Source of the DNA: Methylobacterium sp. J-088
GTDB taxonomy: Bacteria; Pseudomonadota; Alphaproteobacteria; Rhizobiales; Beijerinckiaceae
NCBI RefSeq assembly: GCF_022829295.1
Contig: NZ_JAKSYH010000140.1
Location: 1 to 62,979, forward strand
Length of the DNA: 62,979 nt
Direction of reading: 5' to 3'
Below are positions 46,204 through 55,166 of the stretch, piece after piece. Made by a program: the position numbers and the translations under genes. The notes under the pieces were generated by a model. It was not told where the DNA came from. It saw nothing but the letters and a program-made list of their open reading frames with translations, and did not search any database. The number at the start of each line of letters is the position of its first letter. The first letter of the stretch is position 1.

Positions 46204-46329
46204 CCCAAAGGGCTCAGCCCTTTGGCGGGGTTCGGGGGCGGAGCCCCCGAGGCTCGGGCTTCGCCCGGTTTGGGCTTTGCCCAACGCCAGGGCTCTGCCC
46301 TGGACCCGCAAAAGGTCGGAGACCTTTTG
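46204..46329. repeat. R2 hairpin array after glmM
   Basis: CCAAAGGGCTCAGCCCTTTGG, GGGGGCGGAGCCCCC, CGGGCTTCGCCCG, CAGGGCTCTGCCCTG and AAAAGGTCGGAGACCTTTT in series between the convergent glmM and yjbR-like genes. Confidence 0.78.
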
Positions 46330-46347
46330 AAACCAGGACTTTGAGGA

Positions 46348-46680
46348 TCAATCGTAGGCCGCGCTCAAGTCCGGCGGCGCCGTCATCCGCCATGCTGCCA
46401 GGAGGGCGGTGCGGAGCGTCTCCTCCTCGCACAGGTCGAGATCGAGGTTGGTCCAGCCCCGGCGGCCCCAGGCCCCGTCGAGCGGCGTGAACAGGTCCGG
46501 CTCGGCCTCGCACAGGGTGGCCTGATCGCCGGGCGCGAGCCGCAGCACCACCCGCGCCTCCTCGACCCACAGGGTCGCGAACACACGGCCGCCGACGCGG
46601 AAATCCGGGTTGCCGCTATGGGCGCCCGCCACCGCCTCGGGCAGCATCAGCGCCAGAATGCGCACGTCCTCGGGGAGCAT
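46348..46680 (-). CDS. MmcQ/YjbR-family protein
   Basis: A 110-residue protein with the YjbR layout: VRILALMLPEAVAGAHSGNP, the beta-rich FRVGGRVFATLWVEEARVVL and WTNLDLDLCEEETLRTALLA. The family has a CyaY-like fold and is thought to bind DNA, but function is not settled. Complete in length. Confidence 0.88.
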   Translation of the reverse strand: MLPEDVRILALMLPEAVAGAHSGNPDFRVGGRVFATLWVEEARVVLRLAPGDQATLCEAEPDLFTPLDGAWGRRGWTNLDLDLCEEETLRTALLAAWRMTAPPDLSAAYD

Positions 46681-46895
46681 GGGCGACTCAGCCCGCTCGG
46701 CCCGGACCCGCGACTATCCGAGGCCCGGCCCAAAGGTCGTCCCAAGCGGCGGGGCGCATCCGGTTCATGCAGTCTTTCTCCCTGTACAGTCGATCCTCGA
46801 AGAGGCCACTGCGTGCCTCAATGGAGGCCGGCCAATATTTGTGGAGCAACGGTTTGCGCCGGGCGGTCGAGAACACGCAAGGCTAAGACTTAACG

Positions 46896-46910
46896 TTAAG
46901 CCGGATTTAA
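46896..46910 (+). promoter_or_regulatory. CtrA box upstream of porin gene
   Basis: TTAAGCCGGATTTAA is an exact TTAA-N7-TTAA match to the CtrA consensus. It overlaps a 12-bp palindrome CTTAACGTTAAG (46889-46900). It lies 83 bp before the porin start within a 312-bp gap that shows no other feature apart from the AAAGGA ribosome site. CtrA control of Omp25-type genes is known in other alphaproteobacteria. Confidence 0.55.
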
Positions 46911-46992
46911 GACGTTGCGCGCATTCTTCACAGGCTAACCACAGAGCACGCACGCGGAGCGTCGGGCTCACGGATCCAGTAAAGGAATTCTT

Positions 46993-47982
46993 ATGGCCCG
47001 CTCCAAGCTCAACGCTTTGGTGCGTAGCCTGACGCTCGCGGCGAGCGTCGGCGCGCCCTGCCTCGCCGCTGCGGCGGACCTGCTGCCTCCGCCGCCGCCT
47101 CCGCCGCCCGAGCCGATCGAGGTCGGTGGCGGCTGGTACCTGCGCGGCGACGTGGGCGCCAGCGTCTACACCCGCCCGAAGTACAGCGAGGCCTACGATT
47201 ACACCGGCTACCCGGACGCCAACCGCTCCTTCGGCAACGTGATCGGCGGCGGCGGCTTCGCGGGTGTCGGCGTCGGCTACCAGTTCACCCCGTTCCTCCG
47301 CGGCGACATCACCGGTGAGTATCGCTACGCCACCGGCCTGCGCGGCAGCGAGTACTACCGCGGCCCGGACTACGATGACGGCCTCGGCTCCTACGGCGTC
47401 AACAAGTCGAGCGGCAACTTCGACTCCGCCGTCGTGCTCGCCAACGCGTATTTCGACCTCGGCACGTGGTACGGCATCACGCCGTTCATCGGCGGCGGCG
47501 TCGGCTACGCCTTCAACCACATCTCGTCCTACTCGACCAACCAGCAGTTCACGAGCCCGACCTACGGCTACGATTACGGCAACCCGGTCTATGGCTGCGA
47601 TTGCGGCGCGCCCTCCTACAATTACAAGCCGGTCTACGACGCGAACGGCAACGCGGTCTACAACACCAACAGCGGCAGCAAGTTCTACAAGGACAAGTCG
47701 AGCGGCAGCTTCGCCTGGGCGCTCCATGCCGGTCTCGCCTACAACGTGACCGACGCGCTGAAGATCGAGTTGGCCTACCGCTACCTGAACCTCGGCAAGG
47801 CCGAGACCGGCGCCGGCTACGTGCCGTGCTGCACCGGCAGCCTCCAGGCGATCAAGGTGAAGGACATCGAGGCGCACGACGTGAAGATCGGCCTGCGCTA
47901 CTACCTCGGCGGTATCGTGGCGGCGCCGCTGCCGCCGCTGATGCCGGAGCCGATCCCCGGCCCGCTGGTGCGCAAGTACTGA
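46993..47982 (+). CDS. Outer-membrane beta-barrel protein
   Basis: A 329-residue exported protein. Signal peptide at residues 1-27 (LTLAASVGAPCLAAAA). A proline run (LLPPPPPPPPEPIEVGGGWY) is followed by a barrel with alternating hydrophobic, Gly/Tyr-rich strands (GFAGVGVGYQFTPFLRGDIT and LKIELAYRYLNLGKAETG). The closing strand DVKIGLRYYLGG is followed by a Pro-rich tail ending PLVRKY. The loop near 190-240 is very Tyr/Gly/Asn-rich with a CDCG motif. It belongs to the Omp25/porin_2-like group; the ligand is unknown. Strong promoter-proximal CtrA box. Confidence 0.85.
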   Translation: MARSKLNALVRSLTLAASVGAPCLAAAADLLPPPPPPPPEPIEVGGGWYLRGDVGASVYTRPKYSEAYDYTGYPDANRSFGNVIGGGGFAGVGVGYQFTPFLRGDITGEYRYATGLRGSEYYRGPDYDDGLGSYGVNKSSGNFDSAVVLANAYFDLGTWYGITPFIGGGVGYAFNHISSYSTNQQFTSPTYGYDYGNPVYGCDCGAPSYNYKPVYDANGNAVYNTNSGSKFYKDKSSGSFAWALHAGLAYNVTDALKIELAYRYLNLGKAETGAGYVPCCTGSLQAIKVKDIEAHDVKIGLRYYLGGIVAAPLPPLMPEPIPGPLVRKY

Positions 47983-48011
47983 TCGCAGCCCGATCTCATC
48001 ACCGGACGGCG

Positions 48012-48036
48012 ACGGCGCGGATGCCCTCCGCGCCGT
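48012..48036 (+). terminator. Rho-independent terminator after porin gene
   Basis: ACGGCGCGGA-TGCCC-TCCGCGCCGT, a perfect 10-bp stem followed by TTCGCGTTT, 30 bp after the porin stop. Confidence 0.78.
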
Positions 48037-48246
48037 TTCGCGTTTCGGTGCTGCCGTGCGGGCCGCGGATGCAGCCGAAGACATATCCGATGCCGATCGA
48101 TGTCGTCCGAGAGACCGCTGACAACAGTGATAGATCAGCATTGCAACCTGGAAACTCGTTCCGATCAACGGATGATTAAGGTTACTCGACTACCACGGAG
48201 TTGAGGCTCGATCCGCCGCTTGTCACTCAGTTCCAGGACGATCCCG

Positions 48247-49110
48247 ATGCGTACCGTCACCTTTCCGCTGCTGGCGGTTCTCGGTCTCTGCGGCGTCAAC
48301 ACCGCCCGGGCTGCAGACCTGGATTACGATTACCTACGCGGTGCCGATTACGATCCGATTCCGGCCCCGGTCCGGGTGATCGACTGGAGCGGCGTGTATG
48401 TCGGCGGCCATGGCGGCTACACCTCGGCGGCGCTCGGGTTCAAGAACGCGCTCTCGCCGATGGTCTACGAGCGCTCGCACAACTCGACCGCCGAGTCGGA
48501 TTTCGGTGCCTCGGCCCTGCTGAGCCCGCCATCGCGGCGCGTCGGCTCCGCGAGCTTCGGTGGCTATGTCGGCTACAACGTCCAGTACGACAGCTTCGTG
48601 TTCGGCATCGAGGGCGACTACACGAATTTCGGCCGCTTGGGCTCTTCCTCCGACAGTATCGGTCGCACCAAGACCAATTCGCTGGGTCTGCAGGAGACTC
48701 TCAACCTGAACGGGACCTCCGCAACGCGGATCACCGATTACGGGACGTTGCGGGCCCGTCTCGGCTACGCCATCGACAGCCTCATGCCGTACGTCACGGG
48801 CGGCGTCGCGATCGGCCGCGCCCGCGTCGCGGACTCGCTCAGCTACTCCGATTCCGGCTTCGACGTCAGCGCGTACAACGCCAGCTTGGCCGGGACGAGC
48901 ACCTTCGTCAATCAGTTCAGAGCCACGTACAACGATCAGCGGTCGCGGACGAAGGTCGTCGCTGGCGTCGCGCTGGGGGCCGGCATCGAATACGCGATCA
49001 CGCCGAACATCCTCCTGCGCGCCGAGTATCAGTACGTGCTGTTCGACAGCTTCGACGGGCACAAGGTCAACCTGAACACCGTCCGCGCCGGCGCGGCCAT
49101 CAAGTTCTGA
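48247..49110 (+). CDS. Omp25/Omp31-like outer-membrane protein
   Basis: A 287-residue beta-barrel protein. Signal peptide residues 1-23 (TFPLLAVLGLCGVNTARA). The N-terminal motif DWSGVYVGGHGGYTSAALGF is characteristic of the alphaproteobacterial Omp25/31 family. Barrel strands such as VGYNVQYDSFVFGIEGDYTN and RARLGYAIDSLMPYVTGGVA run to the C-terminal GAAIKF, whose final Phe fits Bam recognition. ATG 48247 has an AGGA site. Confidence 0.9.
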   Translation: MRTVTFPLLAVLGLCGVNTARAADLDYDYLRGADYDPIPAPVRVIDWSGVYVGGHGGYTSAALGFKNALSPMVYERSHNSTAESDFGASALLSPPSRRVGSASFGGYVGYNVQYDSFVFGIEGDYTNFGRLGSSSDSIGRTKTNSLGLQETLNLNGTSATRITDYGTLRARLGYAIDSLMPYVTGGVAIGRARVADSLSYSDSGFDVSAYNASLAGTSTFVNQFRATYNDQRSRTKVVAGVALGAGIEYAITPNILLRAEYQYVLFDSFDGHKVNLNTVRAGAAIKF

Positions 49111-49151
49111 TACGGCACGGTCTGGTCTTGGTTGTCGGCGGGAGCCTGTTC

Positions 49152-49394
49152 ATGCGTGGTCGTCGCTGTCTCGCGGTCGCCGCGGCCCTGCTCGTCGCAG
49201 GGCCCGTCCTGGCGTCCCCCGTGGCCTGGCCCGGGGATCGGCCCGAGCCGCGCGTCATCCGCCACCGGGTCCGGGTGCGGCCCGTTCCGGTGGTCCCGGT
49301 CGTCCCGCCGCCCGTGCTGGTGCGGGACTACCTGCCGCGCAACCACAACGTCCCGATGTACAACGAGCCGCCCCGCTTCACGCCGGCTTGGTGA
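49152..49394 (+). CDS. Small exported Pro/Val-rich protein
   Basis: 80 residues. Signal peptide MRGRRCLAVAAALLVAGPVL with cleavage near ASP, then a Pro/Val/Arg-rich stretch (RVRVRPVPVVPVVPPPVLV) and a tail with YNEPPRF. I do not recognise a family. 41 bp after the Omp25-like gene on the same strand, probably in the same transcript. Confidence 0.6.
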   Translation: MRGRRCLAVAAALLVAGPVLASPVAWPGDRPEPRVIRHRVRVRPVPVVPVVPPPVLVRDYLPRNHNVPMYNEPPRFTPAW

Positions 49395-49652
49395 GGCGGG
49401 CCGCCGGGGACGCCATGAGCCGACCGGCCGAGTTGCTGGCTGCGACGTGTGTCCGGCCTGTCATCGCCGGGTTCGGCCGGGACATCCGGGGCCTTGCGCA
49501 CGGACTCGATCACCGCCTGTACGTCTGCTCGCGCCGCACGCTCCTCCAAATGGCGTGTTGATGCTGGGCGGCTCGATGCGTGTCGACGCGTCCGGTGGCG
49601 AAGGTTTCCATGGTGACGCTCTGCAGGCAATACGCAATCGGCAATGCCCGCC

Positions 49653-50198
49653 TCAGCTCTCCAGCTCGCTGTCCCAGTACAGGTAGTCGAGCCACGTGTG
49701 GTGATACTGCTTGTGGTCGAATTCCGGCTGGCGGTGGTGCAGTTCGTAGCGGGTCGGTCGCCGGGGCTCGATCGCCAGCGGCATGTCGGCCTCGGCCGGG
49801 GTGCGGTTGGCCTTGCGGAGGTTGCAGGGCGAGCAGGCCGCCACGACGTTCTCCCAGCTCGACAGGCCGCCCCGGGAGCGCGGCACCACGTGGTCGAAGG
49901 TCAGGCCCCCCGAGGGCAGACGCAGGCCGCAATACTGGCAGCTGAAGCCGTCGCGCAGGTAGATGTTGTAGCGGGTGAAGGCCGGGCTGCGGGCGAGCGC
50001 CACATAGTTCTTCAGCGCCACCACGCTGGGCACCCGCAGCGACCGCGAGGGCGAGCGCGCTTCGACGTCGTAGCTCGCCACCAGGGTGACCCGGTCGAGG
50101 AACAGGGCCGTGAAGGCGTCCTTCCACGACCAGAGGGAGAGCGGATTATACGAGAGCGGCCGATAATCCGCGTTGAGGACGAGGGTTTGGAGATCCAT
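49653..50198 (-). CDS. HNH endonuclease-like protein
   Basis: 181 residues. Two zinc-binding CxxC pairs, CQYCG and CSPCN, bracket the HNH core FDHVVPRSRGGLSSWENVVA. The N-terminal LVLNADYRPLSYNPLSLWSW is conserved in a widespread chromosomal HNH family of alphaproteobacteria. ATG 50201 adds one Met. The DNA target is unknown, and no phage or intron context is seen. Confidence 0.9.
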   Translation of the reverse strand: MDLQTLVLNADYRPLSYNPLSLWSWKDAFTALFLDRVTLVASYDVEARSPSRSLRVPSVVALKNYVALARSPAFTRYNIYLRDGFSCQYCGLRLPSGGLTFDHVVPRSRGGLSSWENVVAACSPCNLRKANRTPAEADMPLAIEPRRPTRYELHHRQPEFDHKQYHHTWLDYLYWDSELES

Positions 50199-50746
50199 CA
50201 TCGGCGCGACTCTTCAACACTAGCTCTGACGCGGATAACGCGCGGGACCGGGCCGACGCCTCACCGGTCCGTCCGAACCGGCCGGAAGCCGATGTCGGGC
50301 GGGCCGGCGCACGGGGCGGCGACCTGGGGGGAGCGGCGGAGGGAGCAACAGGGCGGCGGGCCGGCGCGTGGGGGCGCCAGTCGGGGCGATCAGATCCGGA
50401 ACGCGGCCGGGCCGAGCCGGCGCGATCGCCGGCCAAGCCCTTTCGCGTGATGACGAAAAGGCCCTGTCCATGAGGGGTTCATGTAATCCCAGCATGACGC
50501 CCTTGTGAAGCTTTTCCGGGCAGGCCCTGGGGACGCACCCACCCGATGCCTCCGAATGCCATCCTCGGGCCAAGCCCCCCGGGGGGCACCCGCCGGATCC
50601 GGCGCAGGGTGGGCAGGGGCACGGTTTCGCCCTATTGCTCCCGCAGAGCGCGGGGCTGCCAGGGACCGCCCGGTCCCCTAATCGCCGCCGATTCGCCGAT
50701 GCCGGATGCCGACCGTGCGTCCGGCGCGCCCGACGCGAGGTCGCCC
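50199..50746. other. Gene-poor divergent gap
   Basis: About 550 bp between HNH and MscS genes. I see no supported gene or RNA; it must contain both promoters. CCTTTCGCGTGATGACGAAAAGG near 50440 is an imperfect hairpin. Confidence 0.4.
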
Positions 50747-53458
50747 ATGACGCGTACGCCCGAGCGTACCTGCACGCTGGATCGCGGCGCGCGCCCGTCC
50801 CGCCTGCCCGCCCTGTTTGCCGCCCTGATGCTCGGCCTGGCCGCCGCATCCCCGCCAGCCTGTGCCGAGACGCCCACCCCGACGCCGGCTCAGGCCCCCG
50901 CCCAGGCTCAGGCGCCTGCCGGCAAGCCTGCGGAGGCCAAGCCTGCGGAGACCAAGCCTGCGGAGACCAAGCCCGCGGAGACCACGCCCGCTGGGGCCAA
51001 ACCGACCGCGGCCAAGCCCGCCCCGGTCCAGGCGGACGTCCCCGAGCAGTACAAGGCGGTTCGGGCCAAGCTCGACGCCGCCAAGTCAGAACTCGACGCC
51101 CGCGAGAAACAGCTCGGCCATACCGACCTGACGGTGGCCGATCTCACCGCCATCCGCGACAGCGCCGCCACGGTCACCGACGAGATCCGCGGCCTCGTCA
51201 CGCGGCTCGACGGCCCCCTCGAGGCCGCCCGCGAGCGGCTGACCCAGCTCGGACCGAAGCCCAAGGACACGCAGGAGAGCCCGGAGGTCGCCGAGCAGCG
51301 CGCCGAGCGCGAGGCCGCGGTCACCCGGATCGACGAGACCCAGCGGCTGGCCCGCTCCCTGGTGGTCCAGGGTGACCAGATCGTCGACCGCGTCTCGAAT
51401 CGCCGCCGCGAATCCTTCACCCGCGACCTGCTCCAGCGCTCCCAGCCGCTGATCGGCCCCGGCCTCTGGGCCAAGGTGATGGCCGACGTGCCGCGCGATA
51501 CCCGCGCGCTGCAGAGCGCGGTGTCCGATATCGGCCTCCTGTTCTCCCGCAACGGCAGCCTCACCAACCTGCTGTTCCTGGGGCTCGCCTTCGGGATCTC
51601 GGTGGCGCTGTATTTCGGGCGGCGCAACATCGCGCCCCGGGGCGCCCACCGGGACGTGGGCACGACCGATCCGTCGCGGCGCGCGCGCCTGCTCGCCGCC
51701 TGGCGGGTGATCCTGCTCGGGACGGTGCCGGCGGTGGCGGGGTCCTACGCGGTCTATTACGCGCTCGATGCCACCAACCTCCTGCCGTCCCGGCTCCTGC
51801 CGGTGGCGGCCGCGATCTCCGGGGGGCTCGCCTTCATCGCCTTCGCGGAGGCGCTCTGCGACGGGCTGCTGAGCCCGGAAAAGCCCGCTTGGCGTCCCGC
51901 CCCCGTGGGCGACGCGGCGGCCACGCGCCTGACGCGGCTCGCGGTCGGCATCGCCACGGTGGTGACGGTGGTGAAGTCCGTGGAAGCCTTGAATTCCGGG
52001 ATCTCGGCCGCGCTGCCGATCTCCATCGCGACGCGCGGCCTCGGCGCCGTGGCGACCGCCCTGATCCTGGCGATCGGACTGCACCGCTTCGCCGATACCG
52101 AGCAGGAGGAAGAGGCCTGCTTCGGCCCCTACGTGCCGACCAAATCGACCACGAGCATCGGCGGTCCCGCCCGCCTCCTCGGCTGGGCCGCCGTGGCGGT
52201 GATCGGGCTCGGCGCGCTGGTGGGCTACGTCGCCTTCGCGACCTTCCTGATCGATCAGCTGATCTGGGCCGCCTGCATCCTGGTGCTGCTCTACCTGCTG
52301 GTGCAGAGCGTCGACATCTTCATCGGCCGCGCGCTCTCCGACGAGACCCGGCTCGCTACCACGCTCCAGGCCAATACCGGCCTGCGCAAGCGCTCGCTGA
52401 ACCAGATCTCGGTCCTCGCGACCGGAGGCGCCCGGGTCGTGCTGTTTCTGGTGGCGGCCCTGCTGGTGCTGGCGCCCTGGGGGCTCGATTCGACCGACAT
52501 CGTCTCCTCGGTCCGGCAGGCCTTCTTCGGCTTCAAGGTCGGCGACGTCACGATCTCGTTGTCCAGCATCGCGTTGGGGATCGGGATCCTGGCGGTCGGC
52601 GTGTTCATCACCAAGGGCGTGCAGCGCTGGCTGGAGAACACCTACCTGCCGGCCACCGACCTCGACGCCGGCCTGCGCAACTCGATCACCACGGTGGCGG
52701 GCTATTGCGGCTTCCTGCTCGCGCTGGCGCTCGCCTTCTCGTATCTGGGCCTGAGCCTGGAAAAGCTCACCCTGGTGGCCGGCGCCCTGTCGGTCGGTAT
52801 CGGTTTCGGCCTCCAGTCGATCGTCAACAACTTCGTCTCGGGCCTGCTGCTCCTGTGGGAGCGGCCGATCCGGGTCGGCGATCAGGTGGTGATCGGTGAT
52901 TCCGAGGGCATCGTGAAGCGGATCTCGGTGCGCTCCACCGAGATCCAGACCTTCGACCGCTCGGCCGTGATCGTGCCGAACTCCAACCTGATCTCCGGCG
53001 TGGTGAAGAACCGGGTGCGGGGCGACCGCTCGGGGCGGGTGAGCATTACGGTCAGCGTCCTGCGCAACCAGGACCCGGTGCGGGCCGCCGAGATGATCAC
53101 GGCCTGCGCGACGGCCCACGCCGACGTGCTGAAGGAGCCCGCGCCCCGGGTGGTGTTCAAGAAGATCGGCGACCCGTTCCTCGAATTCGAGCTGCTGGTC
53201 TGGATCACCGACGTCAGCCTCGGCCAGAAGGTGCTGACCGACCTGAATTTTTCCGTGTTCGCGACCCTCTGCGAGGCGGGCTTCATCCCGCCGCTCGGCC
53301 CCGGCTCCAGCATCGTGACCGTGCAGGGCCTCGACTCGATGCAGACCGCCATGGGCGAGATCGCCAGCCGGTTCGGGCTGGCGGCGCCGGCTTCCGGGAC
53401 CGAAGAGGAGCCGGCCCGGGCGCCGCGCGACCGCGGCTTGCGGAGCGCCGGGGGCTGA
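50747..53458 (+). CDS. Large mechanosensitive channel (DUF3772 / MscS)
   Basis: A 903-residue MscK/MscM-like protein. Signal peptide (LPALFAALMLGLAAASPPAC), then a low-complexity KPAET repeat encoded by 15-bp units (50928-51010). The periplasmic helical DUF3772 region covers about 100-270, followed by many membrane helices. The C-terminal MscS pore and beta domain has GALSVGIGFGLQSIVNNFVS and ERPIRVGDQVVIGDSEGIVK. It releases solutes on osmotic downshift. ATG 50747 with GAGG is chosen; ATG 50699 is possible. Confidence 0.92.
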   Translation: MTRTPERTCTLDRGARPSRLPALFAALMLGLAAASPPACAETPTPTPAQAPAQAQAPAGKPAEAKPAETKPAETKPAETTPAGAKPTAAKPAPVQADVPEQYKAVRAKLDAAKSELDAREKQLGHTDLTVADLTAIRDSAATVTDEIRGLVTRLDGPLEAARERLTQLGPKPKDTQESPEVAEQRAEREAAVTRIDETQRLARSLVVQGDQIVDRVSNRRRESFTRDLLQRSQPLIGPGLWAKVMADVPRDTRALQSAVSDIGLLFSRNGSLTNLLFLGLAFGISVALYFGRRNIAPRGAHRDVGTTDPSRRARLLAAWRVILLGTVPAVAGSYAVYYALDATNLLPSRLLPVAAAISGGLAFIAFAEALCDGLLSPEKPAWRPAPVGDAAATRLTRLAVGIATVVTVVKSVEALNSGISAALPISIATRGLGAVATALILAIGLHRFADTEQEEEACFGPYVPTKSTTSIGGPARLLGWAAVAVIGLGALVGYVAFATFLIDQLIWAACILVLLYLLVQSVDIFIGRALSDETRLATTLQANTGLRKRSLNQISVLATGGARVVLFLVAALLVLAPWGLDSTDIVSSVRQAFFGFKVGDVTISLSSIALGIGILAVGVFITKGVQRWLENTYLPATDLDAGLRNSITTVAGYCGFLLALALAFSYLGLSLEKLTLVAGALSVGIGFGLQSIVNNFVSGLLLLWERPIRVGDQVVIGDSEGIVKRISVRSTEIQTFDRSAVIVPNSNLISGVVKNRVRGDRSGRVSITVSVLRNQDPVRAAEMITACATAHADVLKEPAPRVVFKKIGDPFLEFELLVWITDVSLGQKVLTDLNFSVFATLCEAGFIPPLGPGSSIVTVQGLDSMQTAMGEIASRFGLAAPASGTEEEPARAPRDRGLRSAGG

Positions 53459-53499
53459 GGCGACGAACCCCGGGCTCTGCCTTCAGGAGGAGGGCGCCC

Positions 53500-53874
53500 C
53501 TACGGGCGCGCCCGGGCAGGCCTCAGGTCGAGATGCGCACACGCGCCCTCGGCGGCGAGCATCACCCGTGTCCCGGTCCGCTTCAGCAGGCCCGCCTTCT
53601 CCAGAGCCGCCACGTCGTCGTGAACGCGTCGGTAATTCCGGCCGAGCGAGCCGGCCAGCGCGGTGATCGAGTCGGCCGGCCCTGCCGCCAGGGCCTCCAG
53701 CACCGCGATGCGGGCCGTCGAGAAGGTCTTAAGGAAGGTCGCCCAGTTCTCGAAGGTGACGACGCGTTCCGGCTCCACGGCTTCGCCCGCCTCCGCACGC
53801 CGCACCGCCGAGAGGAAACGCCCCCGCATATCCTCCACCGATCCGCCGATGACGACGGTCACTTCATCGCTCAT
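53500..53874 (-). CDS. HTH regulator/antitoxin of a TumE-type module
   Basis: 124 residues. A winged helix-turn-helix at about 50-105 (ARIAVLEALAAGPADSITAL, RNYRRVHDDVAALEKAGLL) of the MarR-like type usually found beside TumE toxins. ATG overlaps the end of the toxin frame by 4 bp (ATGA). It probably represses its own operon and neutralises the toxin; this is inferred from gene pairing. Confidence 0.82.
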   Translation of the reverse strand: MSDEVTVVIGGSVEDMRGRFLSAVRRAEAGEAVEPERVVTFENWATFLKTFSTARIAVLEALAAGPADSITALAGSLGRNYRRVHDDVAALEKAGLLKRTGTRVMLAAEGACAHLDLRPARARP

Positions 53875-54170
53875 CGATCACCTCCGCGCAGCACGCCGAC
53901 CTCGGTCAGGAAGTCATCCAGCAGCGTCTCGAACGTCGTGAACAGGTAGGGCGTTTCCTCCGCACCGCGATGGACGTGATCACCCTTCCCCGCCTCATTG
54001 TCGTAAGCCAGGATCCGCTGACCCTCACCACCGTAGAACAGCGGATATTTGAAGCCGTGCACTGAACCACGCACCCGGTCGGGAGGCTAAAGTTCCCACA
54101 GTTTGAGCTGAAGGATCATACCATCCGCGAAGACCCTCTTGTCATCGAGCAGGAGCCGCGCGCGTGCCAT
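53871..54170 (-). pseudogene. TumE-family toxin gene with an in-frame amber codon
   Basis: Read from ATG 54170 the frame gives MARARLLLDDKRVFADGM, then ILQLKLWEL, a TAG at 54089-54087 (codon 28), and continues in the same frame with VRGSVHGFKYPLFYGGEGQR and YDNEAGKGDHVHRG to a stop at 53871. Together these match the DUF6516/TumE toxin family (about 100 residues, YDNE and GKGDH motifs). Either the toxin is inactivated by a nonsense mutation, or translation restarts at GTG 54074, giving 67 residues. The downstream regulator is intact. Confidence 0.75.
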
Positions 54171-54315
54171 GGAAGACGAAAAAGCCTCGGACGTTATGAC
54201 ACCGAACGTCATATCACGTCGAGCCGGTGATTCTGCAGCGCGGATGCAGGCGGGTCCGACAAGGCCTATATGGCTCCGGCAACCGAGCCGGCTGCCGGGG
54301 TGGGGACCAGGAAAC

Positions 54316-54825
54316 GTGGGCGCACGACACACGAGACGGACTCTGCCGCGGGTGCTCTGCCTGCCGGCGCTTGCGCTTCTCGGCGCCTGCGCCGCCCAGG
54401 CGCCGGCCTCCTCGGCGCTGCCGAGCATCTATCTGCCGCTCGCCAACACCAGCGCGCATATCGATATCGAGGCGGCCCGCGACATGATTTCGTCGTACCG
54501 CCGCAACCGCGGTGCGGCGCCGCTCACCGTCGACCCGGAATTGCAGCGGCTGGCCGAGGCCGAGGCGGCCTCGATGGCGCTGGCCGACCGGCCGAGCCGG
54601 GCTCAGACCGTCAAGGCCGCGGTGGAGCGGCTCGGCTACGCGGACGTGAACGCCAACCTCTCGGCGGGCTACCACACCCTGGCGGAGGCCTTTTCCGGCT
54701 GGCGCGACAGTCCCCCGCACGACGCCACGATGCTCGACCCGAAGGCGACCAAGATGGGGATCGCCACCGCCTACGCGCCGGGCTCGAAGTATAAGGTCTA
54801 CTGGGCGCTGCTCACCGCCAAGTAG
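54316..54825 (+). CDS. CAP-domain lipoprotein
   Basis: 169 residues from GTG 54316. Lipoprotein signal RTLPRVLCLPALALLGAC with lipobox Cys at about 25. The CAP/SCP-like domain has MISSYRRNRGAAPLTVDPEL, SLAE-like NLSAGYHTLAEAFSGWRDSP and PHDATMLDPKATKMGIATAY. The expected catalytic-like His is kept in PPHDATML. Function of bacterial CAP proteins is unclear. ATG 54244 would bury the signal peptide. Confidence 0.85.
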   Translation: MGARHTRRTLPRVLCLPALALLGACAAQAPASSALPSIYLPLANTSAHIDIEAARDMISSYRRNRGAAPLTVDPELQRLAEAEAASMALADRPSRAQTVKAAVERLGYADVNANLSAGYHTLAEAFSGWRDSPPHDATMLDPKATKMGIATAYAPGSKYKVYWALLTAK

Positions 54826-54852
54826 CGTCGCCCATCGTAGCGTCGCCCATCG
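54823..54852. repeat. 15-bp tandem duplication at the CAP gene stop
   Basis: TAGCGTCGCCCATCG is repeated twice; the first TAG is the stop codon of the CAP gene. The remaining gap to 55166 holds no other recognised feature. Confidence 0.8.
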
Positions 54853-55166
54853 GGCGGCCCCGTCCCGTTCGGGACCGGCAGCGCCGCCCGGAGCAGCGTG
54901 ACCGTCACCCGCCGGCCGGCTTGTCGGGACCGGGAACGGCCGGGTAACCCTCGAGATTAGGGGACCTTGCTGAACGAACAGTAAGTGCGGATGTTTCCAA
55001 CCTGTATCGATCCGTCATCGCGCGTTCAGGCAGAACCTGGCATACGCCTGTCGTACGAGGGGTTTGACGGCAGAGGCGGCGACGCCGCCGGCCAAGCGAC
55101 CTTCTTTAAGAGACGGCGCAGGACCCGGGTCACACGGGCCGCGCCAGGGGTGGCGGAGCGGTCGTG

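Noticed and set aside
51086..53119. Long minus-strand frame (677 codons) opposite the MscS gene
   Set aside because: Antisense shadow with low-complexity composition; the plus-strand protein is unambiguous.
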